Assembly (NCBI GenBank): GCA_029987315.1
Contig: DALTVZ010000051.1
Coordinates: 1-20,214 of the forward strand
DNA from: Methanocorpusculum sp.
GTDB lineage: Archaea > Halobacteriota > Methanomicrobia > Methanomicrobiales > Methanocorpusculaceae
Length of the DNA: 20,214 nt
Direction of reading: 5' to 3'
The position numbers were made by a program, and so were the translations under genes. Below, in pieces: positions 9,050-18,803 of the stretch. Below the pieces are notes generated by a model. The model saw only the letters and a program-made list of their open reading frames with translations. It was not told the origin of the DNA and searched no databases. The stretch's first letter is position 1. Every line of letters starts with the position of its first letter.

Positions 9050-9379
9050 TTATTTCCTCTCCTGTCTTGGGGCCGACCCAATGAATCGGGTCCACGCAGA
9101 TTCATTTCCAACCCATACATCCTCTTTTTTTAGTCTGGACTGAAGATACAGAGCGATCAAAACACTGCCAACACCCAGATACATAAATGTAGTTTCACCA
9201 AAACCGGCAAGAGCACAACCGAACCAGCCGAGAGCGGAGTAAAGAACACCTTGATAGGCAGCTTTTCGGTACCCCTCTTTGCCGGTACGAACAAAGATGC
9301 GGGTGTCCCTCAACCAAAGAAATGATACTGAAGCTGCACCAAAGGCAATGATTATTACTATCGGATCGATGTAGGACAT
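9050..9379 (-). CDS. Small membrane protein, function unknown
   Basis: A 109-residue protein with three probable transmembrane segments (about residues 6-24, 43-60 and 64-82) and a polar, charged C-terminal tail of some 27 residues (RLKKEDVW onwards). I recognise no family or motif. Its stop codon lies 2 nt before the hisS start, and the hisS Shine-Dalgarno site is embedded in its last codons, so it is almost certainly the first gene of the hisS-top6BA-MFS run. No clear Shine-Dalgarno site precedes its own ATG, which could mean a leaderless or short-leader message. The frame is sound and the composition typical of a membrane protein, so I regard it as a real gene. Confidence 0.75.
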   Translation of the reverse strand: MSYIDPIVIIIAFGAASVSFLWLRDTRIFVRTGKEGYRKAAYQGVLYSALGWFGCALAGFGETTFMYLGVGSVLIALYLQSRLKKEDVWVGNESAWTRFIGSAPRQERK

Positions 9380-9496
9380 AGGTGCTGTACTATTTGGCGG
9401 GATTGTACATTAAAGATGTTACTTAGATTTTTCTTCCCAGTGGGTATACAGGAAGGGCGAAGAGAAATATTCGAGATAACATCGAAGGATAAATTC
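9380..9496 (-). promoter_or_regulatory. Intergenic region expected to hold the promoter of the hisS-top6BA run
   Basis: This gap separates the gyrA terminator from the small membrane protein gene. It must contain the promoter if the T-tract stops gyrBA transcription. On the minus strand it holds only weak TATA-like stretches (CTTTAATG near 9406-9414 and GAATATTT near 9465-9473); I cannot choose between them. No ORF is credible here. Confidence 0.3.
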
Positions 9497-9512
9497 AAAA
9501 AAAAAGAAAAAA
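9497..9512 (-). terminator. T-tract terminator after gyrA
   Basis: Read on the minus strand, the gyrA TGA is followed immediately by T6-C-T9. No strong hairpin precedes it, but long U-tracts alone terminate archaeal RNA polymerase. This supports gyrBA and the downstream hisS-top6BA run being separate transcripts, at least partly. Confidence 0.7.
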
Positions 9513-13932
<4,420 letters not shown>

Positions 13933-13973
13933 CTAAGTTTGGTTCTCCATGTCAATTAGACAGATATTTGAGT

Positions 13974-13989
13974 TCGATTTCGAAAACGA
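13974..13989. promoter_or_regulatory. Imperfect palindrome in the gyrBA leader, candidate operator
   Basis: TCGATTTCGAAAACGA is a 16-bp palindrome with seven of eight base pairs complementary, centred on TTTCGAAA. It lies about 42-57 nt before the gyrB ATG and just downstream of where transcription would start from the TATA-like box at 14014-14027. CGATT recurs at 13987-13991 and 14006-14010. A repressor or supercoiling-responsive regulator could bind here; this is inference from position and symmetry. Confidence 0.4.
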
Positions 13990-14013
13990 TTAACATCTTC
14001 GGAAGCGATTTTC

Positions 14014-14027
14014 AAAAATATATTTTC
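14014..14027 (-). promoter_or_regulatory. Candidate TATA box for gyrBA
   Basis: On the minus strand GAAAATATATTTTT is the best archaeal TATA-like element upstream of gyrB, with a purine-rich flank that could act as a BRE. A start about 25 nt downstream would leave a leader of roughly 60 nt. A second AT-rich box (CTAATATAAT near 14031-14040) is a possible alternative. Confidence 0.45.
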
Positions 14028-14087
14028 ATTATTATATTAGTGCGGATTCCTTATTAATGTGGGTGGACCATAAGGAAAATCTCTAAT

Positions 14088-14137
14088 AAAAAATGCCTGA
14101 AAGAGGGAGAAATTCTACCGGCCGAATACAGTAGGCA
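14088..14137 (-). terminator. Candidate terminator between hisH and gyrB
   Basis: On the minus strand TGCCT (14137-14133) and AGGCA (14098-14094) can pair around a 34-nt loop and are followed directly by T6. It would separate the MPN-to-hisH operon from gyrBA. The stem is short and the loop long, so the T-run is the main evidence. The rest of the 257-nt gap outside this and the promoter elements holds nothing I can name. Confidence 0.35.
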
Positions 14138-14189
14138 GCAAAATAGGAGTTTTTTAGATGGGCGGGAAAGAAGAGAAGAAGCTATTATA

Positions 14190-14798
14190 TTACTCGGTCA
14201 TCTGAACATAATTTTTCAAAATTTTAATGCCGACATCTCCGCTTTTTTCAGGATGGAACTGAACTCCCATGACGTTGTCGAAACACACCGCCGAGGCATA
14301 TGAAACTATGTAATCTGTCGTTGCAATTGTGTATTCAGGAATTGTATCGGCATAATACGAGTGGACGAAGTAGACATACGTTTGATCAGGTATTCCTTCA
14401 AAAAGTGGGTGATTCGACGGAGAGATCGTGTTCCATCCCATCTGAGGGATCTTCATACCAGGTCGTTTAGGAAACAATCTGACCTTTCCCGGCACGAAAC
14501 CAAGCCCTTTGTGAAGGCCGTGCTCCTCACTTTCCTCTAAAAGCATCTGCATGCCTAGGCATATTCCCAGAAGAGGTTTCGTTATCGCCTCTTCCTTCAC
14601 CAAACTGATCAGGGGACCAAGTTTGTTCATTCCTTCAGCAAAGGCTCCCACACCAGGAAGAAGGAGCCCGTCTGCTGAACGGATAGTCTCTGGATCATTG
14701 GTGACTTTCGGGCGAGCTCCGGCCGCTTCAAGACCGCGGATCACACTTCGAAGATTTCCTAACCCATAATCCAGAACAGCGATTTCAGAAGTGGCCAT
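14190..14798 (-). CDS. hisH: Imidazole glycerol phosphate synthase subunit HisH
   Basis: A 202-residue class I glutamine amidotransferase that releases ammonia from glutamine and feeds it to HisF in histidine biosynthesis. The N-terminus IAVLDYGLGNLRSV is typical. The nucleophile is C80 in GICLGMQML, and the remaining triad is H182 and E184 in GVQFHPEKSGDVG. Length is normal. It starts at an ATG 14 nt inside the end of the PP-loop protein gene, with GGTGA just upstream, so it is translationally coupled. It is the last gene of its operon and no other his biosynthesis gene is nearby, so hisF must be elsewhere. Confidence 0.96.
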   Translation of the reverse strand: MATSEIAVLDYGLGNLRSVIRGLEAAGARPKVTNDPETIRSADGLLLPGVGAFAEGMNKLGPLISLVKEEAITKPLLGICLGMQMLLEESEEHGLHKGLGFVPGKVRLFPKRPGMKIPQMGWNTISPSNHPLFEGIPDQTYVYFVHSYYADTIPEYTIATTDYIVSYASAVCFDNVMGVQFHPEKSGDVGIKILKNYVQMTE

Positions 14799-16203
14799 CT
14801 ATGTCACCATCTTCTTCATTTGTTTCACGGATCCTCCATAAGCCTTTCGAAGCCCACGCCGAAGATTTGCCGTTTGCATCACCCCATGCCTTCAGCTTCT
14901 GTTCCCAGTCGGCCCACATCTCGGGATAGCGTGCCTCGATATCCTTCATACAGGCAATATCCGAAGAAGGGCACATGAAACAACCGATCCGATCCAGACC
15001 CAGTTCATAGAGCGGATTGTAGGGTGCTTTTTCCTGAAAAAGATACAGCCAGACATGCATAGCTGTCCAGTGCTGGATCGGAGCGGCTGAAATCTGACAA
15101 GGAACATTTCTGTTTCTCCATACACGCGGACTCTGCATCCGTTTTGCGGACTCAAACTTACGCTGACCGATGAAGGAGATTGCCATTCCCCATTCATTTT
15201 CAATGAGGGTCTTGACCGGAGTGAGTTTGCATGCTTTGCAGCACCACCTGAAATCGACCGCCGGGGGGCCTTGCGTCTCAAAGCTTTCCCAGAACCCGGC
15301 GATTCCGGACTCCTCTATCAATGGGAGGTCAAATAAGACAGAAACCTTGCGGACGTTTTCAATCGTTTCTGGAAACTCGAGCCCGGTATCCGCAAAAATC
15401 AACGGGAGTCGAAGACCGGACTTGAGGGAGACGAGAAGCGTTACAAGACTGTCTTTTCCTCCAGAATAGGAGACGGTTGGCTGAATCCCTGGATTTTTAG
15501 AGATCACGTCATGGATAAACTCGATCGATTTTCTTTCGTAGATATCAAGGATATTTTTATTTGCGGCAATTGCGTCATCCCACGTCGAGGGAGCGATGTC
15601 AACGATTGGCTTCTGGGTCCGACGGGTCCGGACAAGTTGACCGCGAGTCGCGCCCACAGTTTCCTGATATGACATTTTTGCTCTTCCAACTGCCACACAT
15701 TCCCCAGACTCGGAAATCACAAATACACTATCACCAGCAGAAATATCAGGAGACACAAAGGTTACGCCCGGCATCAGGACACTGTTTCCATCTTTGATAT
15801 AACCGGCCGCGTCATCTGTAACTTTTATGAAGCGCTTGGTTGGAACAATCAGATCTGCTGCCGCTTCCCTCGGGAGAACCTCCCACCTGGACTCAGCCGG
15901 GAGATATCTAATCGCGCAGACAACGGCTCCGCCAATGATAACCTCTTCCATCCGATCCTCGTCTGGAACTTTATTTAGGATCGCAAGGAATCCATCAGGA
16001 ATCAATGGAACGCCGAACTGCTCTTCGAAAAGGCAATTCACAAGATCTCTGTCACGGTCAAAGGCAGGACGAACGTCACCCGGCGGAGTCACTGAGACCG
16101 GTCGAGTTTTTTCTCCACAGGAGCAGAGCTTCCCCATGACCGGCGTATGACATCGGTCACACCAATAGAACGGCACGGGAGCAAGAAATGGGGAATTTTT
16201 CAT
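14785..16203 (-). CDS. PAPS reductase-family PP-loop protein with Zn ribbon, PUA domain and Fe-S-type cysteines
   Basis: A 472-residue multidomain protein. An N-terminal zinc ribbon has two cysteine pairs (C15, C18, C27, C29). A PUA-like RNA-binding domain occupies about residues 110-178 (from VLPREAAADLIV through GECVAVGRAKMS). A PP-loop ATP-pyrophosphatase of the PAPS reductase family follows, with SYSGGKDS (245-252) and FADTGLEFPET. The pair C321-C322 with C325, and the later C408-x2-C411 plus C418, mirror the CC...CxxC arrangement that holds a [4Fe-4S] cluster in APS reductases. Annotation as a PAPS reductase would be conventional, but the PUA and ribbon point to RNA. ATG at 16203 is preferred, with GAGTGA just upstream; a GTG at 16212 overlapping the previous stop is possible. 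Confidence 0.88.
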   Translation of the reverse strand: MKNSPFLAPVPFYWCDRCHTPVMGKLCSCGEKTRPVSVTPPGDVRPAFDRDRDLVNCLFEEQFGVPLIPDGFLAILNKVPDEDRMEEVIIGGAVVCAIRYLPAESRWEVLPREAAADLIVPTKRFIKVTDDAAGYIKDGNSVLMPGVTFVSPDISAGDSVFVISESGECVAVGRAKMSYQETVGATRGQLVRTRRTQKPIVDIAPSTWDDAIAANKNILDIYERKSIEFIHDVISKNPGIQPTVSYSGGKDSLVTLLVSLKSGLRLPLIFADTGLEFPETIENVRKVSVLFDLPLIEESGIAGFWESFETQGPPAVDFRWCCKACKLTPVKTLIENEWGMAISFIGQRKFESAKRMQSPRVWRNRNVPCQISAAPIQHWTAMHVWLYLFQEKAPYNPLYELGLDRIGCFMCPSSDIACMKDIEARYPEMWADWEQKLKAWGDANGKSSAWASKGLWRIRETNEEDGDIDGHF

Positions 16204-16208
16204 AGTAT

Positions 16209-16823
16209 TCACTCAATTAAAAGAAGCATGACTGTTGTCATCGGAGAGTTCAGAACAGACCCACCCTCAACATCCGTACAGGAGAGAATATCAAGATCCC
16301 AGCCTGCGGTTGCACAAGTGGCATACACATCGATCCCGGCAGCCTCCATACTGGGCCGCATTTTTTTCCGGTTCAGGCACTTGGTGATCTCTGCAGAAGG
16401 ATCTTTTGCTGTGCAATGAGTGCACAATGCGCATTGATGGCCAGTATAACCGAATGTTTTGTAAAAGCCTGCGGCGAATGCCATCTTCTCAAGATCATAC
16501 ATGACATCCTGGACATATGTTGTCATCTCACGGGAGACTAAGCGTTCCGGGGTGGTTTTACCAACATCACCAATAAATCTGATGAGCATGGCGGTTTTGT
16601 ATTCTTTCAGAACTTTGCGAGTCTGTGAAGGTGTCGGGGTATAGGGGGGGCAGGAAAACCTTCGACCAAATCCATTACACCCAAAGAGACATTTCTGTCT
16701 GACCCATTCCCCAGTAATAATATCTTTTGGAGAGATCATGGTCGCATCTCCTCCTTTTTCTACAATGAACATTGCTAGTTCAGCAATTTTATCCAATTTT
16801 TCCTGTTTCTTATTCTGTTTCAT
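16209..16823 (-). CDS. DUF2284 cysteine-rich, predicted metal-binding protein
   Basis: A 204-residue protein of the DUF2284 family, described as predicted metal-binding and of unknown function. The signature is C45-x3-C49-x8-C58-PPYTPTP near the N-terminus, followed by a ferredoxin-like cluster C131-x2-C134-x2-C137-x11-C149 and further cysteines at 170 and 182. An iron-sulfur or zinc site is likely. I chose the ATG at 16823 over the one at 16832, because 16823 forms an ATGA overlap with the RibL stop and has GGAG at proper spacing, whereas GGAG touches the upstream ATG. It sits between the FAD synthetase and the PP-loop protein in an overlapping operon, which hints at a redox or sulfur role. 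Confidence 0.87.
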   Translation of the reverse strand: MKQNKKQEKLDKIAELAMFIVEKGGDATMISPKDIITGEWVRQKCLFGCNGFGRRFSCPPYTPTPSQTRKVLKEYKTAMLIRFIGDVGKTTPERLVSREMTTYVQDVMYDLEKMAFAAGFYKTFGYTGHQCALCTHCTAKDPSAEITKCLNRKKMRPSMEAAGIDVYATCATAGWDLDILSCTDVEGGSVLNSPMTTVMLLLIE

Positions 16824-17242
16824 TTTGCCCATCTCCGAACTGCTTCCTGAATGATTTTTGTTGATGAGGTGAATGGCATTCCAGTATACTCAGGGATCCT
16901 TACGACCTCGGCACAGATGCCACGTTCACTCATCTCGGATCTTAGTTTATCGATAGACCACTTCTGATTAAAACCGATGGTGATGATATCAGGATTGATC
17001 TCCCGAATAGGTTTGTACATATCGGTGTGATCTCCTAGGATCGCGTGGTCAACACACCGGAGACTCTGGATCATGCGAAGACGCTGCTCTTCAGAAACGA
17101 TCGGCCGAGGTTTGTGAACAACATTTTTTTCCCGCGCAACGATGACCCATAACTCATCACCAAGTTTTTTCGACTCTTCAAGATAGTATATATGACCGGG
17201 ATGGAGAATATCAAAGGTCCCGGTGGCGACGATTTTTTTCAT
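16820..17242 (-). CDS. ribL: RibL-type FAD synthetase (nucleotidyltransferase)
   Basis: A 140-residue nucleotidyltransferase of the cytidylyltransferase-like superfamily. The archaeal RibL group adenylates FMN to FAD. The nucleotide-binding motif HPGH is at 14-17 within GTFDILHPGHIYYL, and the C-terminal SSTKI (126-130) corresponds to the ISSTxI motif. Length is near that of characterised RibL from Methanocaldococcus. A glycerol-3-phosphate cytidylyltransferase activity is an alternative for this fold, but the archaeal context favours RibL. I use the ATG at 17242, which forms an ATGA overlap with the preceding stop and has GGAAG upstream. The frame extends 17 residues further but those overlap the MPN gene. 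Confidence 0.85.
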   Translation of the reverse strand: MKKIVATGTFDILHPGHIYYLEESKKLGDELWVIVAREKNVVHKPRPIVSEEQRLRMIQSLRCVDHAILGDHTDMYKPIREINPDIITIGFNQKWSIDKLRSEMSERGICAEVVRIPEYTGMPFTSSTKIIQEAVRRWAK

Positions 17243-17610
17243 GGTATGACTTCCAAAATTTTCTCTTTCCCATCCCTGCCGTAACATTTCCATGAGTTTT
17301 CATCGAAGGGCGCTCCGACGATGATATGACACTGTCCGCTCTCGGCAAATGTGGAAAGATCTGCATCAGATGGAGATAAACATCCGTTCGGATGACTGTG
17401 TGCAGTCCCAATGACATGCATTCCCAGTGGGATCATATCCATGAAGATGTTTGCACTATCCTGTGAAACGGTGGTGCCGGGTATTGGATAGGTGACGTTG
17501 ATCACACCCTTTTCCATACCCAACATGACGATATATTCATCAGGAAAACTAGATTTACCCATCTCCAAAAGGAGGTCAAGTACTTCCTGATCTATGGCAC
17601 GGGCTAACAT
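17239..17610 (-). CDS. JAMM/MPN-domain metalloprotease-like protein
   Basis: A 123-residue single-domain MPN protein. The JAMM zinc motif is complete: an upstream glutamate in FPDEY (E25), then HSHPNG with H71 and H73, S81 and D84, giving H-x-H-x7-S-x2-D. Bacterial and archaeal members cleave ubiquitin-like modifiers or process sulfur-carrier proteins; archaeal desampylase (HvJAMM1) is the characterised relative. No SAMP-like small protein is encoded next to it. It is the first gene of the operon leading to hisH and overlaps ribL by ATGA. The ATG at 17610 has no evident Shine-Dalgarno site, so a short or leaderless message is plausible. Substrate is unknown. Confidence 0.88.
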   Translation of the reverse strand: MLARAIDQEVLDLLLEMGKSSFPDEYIVMLGMEKGVINVTYPIPGTTVSQDSANIFMDMIPLGMHVIGTAHSHPNGCLSPSDADLSTFAESGQCHIIVGAPFDENSWKCYGRDGKEKILEVIP

Positions 17611-17654
17611 TTCAGTTACTTATATTGGAGAGTAAGAGAGATAATGTTTGACAT
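17611..17654. promoter_or_regulatory. Short divergent promoter region
   Basis: Only 44 bp separate the MPN and metallopeptidase starts. TTATATT at 17620-17626 is centred about 32 bp before the plus-strand ATG at 17655, giving a near-leaderless transcript that would exclude the GGAG at 17627-17630. For the minus-strand gene CATTAT (17641-17646 complement) is a weak candidate. The two promoters must interleave. Confidence 0.4.
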
Positions 17655-18368
17655 ATGGTGTTGTCGGTTGTATGGAATGAGCAAACCATTCCAATTCAGG
17701 TCATCTACTCAGATAGAAGAAGGTCTTGGTCAATCGAAGTCAAAACCACTGGTGAAGTCCTTATCCGCGTCCCGTCCGGAGTACCAAATGAAAAAGTGAG
17801 GGAGATAGCACAAAACAAGGCTGAATGGATCGCAAAAAAACAGTCCCTGTTTCAAAAAAGAGAGCCGGGACCTCGCAGATATGCAGAGGGAAATCTGATA
17901 CCATTTTTCGGAGACACGCTGATCATTGCACGCAGCACAGGTCCCTCACGGGCAGAAATTTCAGGAAAATTTCTCAAAATATCCATACCTGAATCCTTTT
18001 CATCGGATGATGCCGAAATGATCGCACGGGATTTGGTGATGCTTTTATATCGACGCCTAGGGGTGATGGTTCTGGATCCTTTTGTGAAAAAATATGCTGA
18101 GTTTGCCGGAGTGGAGAAGCCAAAACTGCGCACGAGGCTTCAGAAGAAAAAATGGGGCTGCTGCACACCAAAAAACGGGATAATCATCAATGCACGCGTA
18201 TTACTTGCGCCAAAGATCGTGGCAGAATATCTGGTCATCCATGAGATCGTCCACCTCAGGCTCCGTCATCATCAGAAAACATACTGGGAAGAAGTAGAAC
18301 GACTGATGCCGGAATATCGAGAAGTCGAGAAGCTGATGAAAACAGACGGATGGAGATGGGAGTTCTAA
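17655..18368 (+). CDS. YgjP-like (DUF45) metallopeptidase domain protein
   Basis: A 237-residue protein of the YgjP/DUF45 family, related to SprT and M48-type zinc peptidases. The zinc site is HEIVH (196-200) with E197 as the catalytic acid, and the third ligand is probably H206 in LRLRHHQKTYW. The preceding WGCCTPKNGIIINARVLLAP matches the family's RWGSCS-type strand with a Cys-Cys in place of Ser-Cys. The C-terminus ends in a tryptophan-rich GWRWEF. There is no signal peptide, so it is cytoplasmic. Substrate is unknown; some members accompany type I restriction systems, but none is seen here. It is transcribed away from the MPN gene. GTG at 17658 and TTG at 17661 are alternative starts. Confidence 0.9.
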   Translation: MVLSVVWNEQTIPIQVIYSDRRRSWSIEVKTTGEVLIRVPSGVPNEKVREIAQNKAEWIAKKQSLFQKREPGPRRYAEGNLIPFFGDTLIIARSTGPSRAEISGKFLKISIPESFSSDDAEMIARDLVMLLYRRLGVMVLDPFVKKYAEFAGVEKPKLRTRLQKKKWGCCTPKNGIIINARVLLAPKIVAEYLVIHEIVHLRLRHHQKTYWEEVERLMPEYREVEKLMKTDGWRWEF

Positions 18369-18404
18369 ATCAGAAGAACTGACACACATCACATCTGAAG
18401 AAGA

Positions 18405-18411
18405 TTTTTTT
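18405..18411 (+). terminator. T7 tract after the metallopeptidase gene
   Basis: Seven consecutive T residues lie about 37 nt after the stop codon in the 53-nt convergent gap with the lipoprotein gene. This fits an archaeal U-tract terminator. No hairpin of note precedes it. Confidence 0.5.
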
Positions 18412-18421
18412 AAATTGTGGG

Positions 18422-18757
18422 TTATGAAACCTTAACAAATGACACAATTCCAGTGGCGGCATGCACAAGTGATTTCTCATCAGATGAAAGAGTATAGGTG
18501 CCTGCATTGAATGCCTCAGAGGTTCCGGTGATCTTATAGGTCTTCTCGTTGACCTTCTCCCACCCCAGAGGGATAGTTGAAGTGATACCAAAGAAGCTGA
18601 TGGTCATGGACCCTGTCCCGTCACCATTGAACACAACAGGAATATCGGTACCATAAACGAGCCAGTTGCCAACAATCGGTTCACTGCCGATACAACCCGC
18701 AGATCCTACAGATACAAGCAGGGCAACAAGTAATGCTGCAATAAGTATTTTTTTCAT
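18422..18757 (-). CDS. Small secreted lipoprotein-like protein, function unknown
   Basis: A 111-residue protein beginning with two lysines and a hydrophobic signal segment (MKKILIAALLVALLVSVG), then a lipobox-like SAGC with C22 as the likely lipidated residue. The mature 90 residues alternate short beta strands (GNWLVYG, PVVFNGDGTGSM, GWEKVNEKTYKI, GTYTLSSDEKSL), suggesting a small beta-barrel or sandwich at the cell surface. Small predicted lipoproteins with a short beta-rich domain are frequent in methanogens; I know of no assigned function. I use the ATG at 18757 and not the longer frame to 18799, because the signal peptide starts here and a TATA box lies 26 bp upstream, giving a leaderless mRNA. 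Confidence 0.78.
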   Translation of the reverse strand: MKKILIAALLVALLVSVGSAGCIGSEPIVGNWLVYGTDIPVVFNGDGTGSMTISFFGITSTIPLGWEKVNEKTYKITGTSEAFNAGTYTLSSDEKSLVHAATGIVSFVKVS

Positions 18758-18779
18758 AAGAAAGTTATGAGAGATTGAA

Positions 18780-18787
18780 GTATATCT
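18780..18787 (-). promoter_or_regulatory. TATA box placing a leaderless start at the lipoprotein gene
   Basis: Read on the minus strand AGATATAC, with purine-rich GAAAGAG before it as a possible BRE, is centred 26-27 bp upstream of the ATG at 18757. That is the standard TATA-to-start distance in archaea, so transcription should begin at or near the A of the ATG. No Shine-Dalgarno sequence is present, which agrees. Confidence 0.55.
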
Positions 18788-18803
18788 CTCTTTCCTCATC
18801 CGA

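Noticed and set aside
9048..9095. 16-residue N-terminal extension of hisS
   Set aside because: The sequence belongs to the end of the upstream membrane protein gene in another frame, and the strong Shine-Dalgarno site points to the ATG at 9047.
14158..14205. 15-codon plus-strand ORF (starting MGGKEEKK) preceded by a GGAG-like sequence
   Set aside because: Too short, runs antisense into the hisH 3' end, and nothing else supports translation.
14785..17610. Possibility of a DNA phosphorothioation (Dnd-type) or other defence system because of the PAPS reductase-like protein and the nearby YgjP-like peptidase
   Set aside because: No DndA/B/D/E-like, restriction or helicase genes are present, and the PP-loop protein has a PUA and zinc ribbon unlike DndC.
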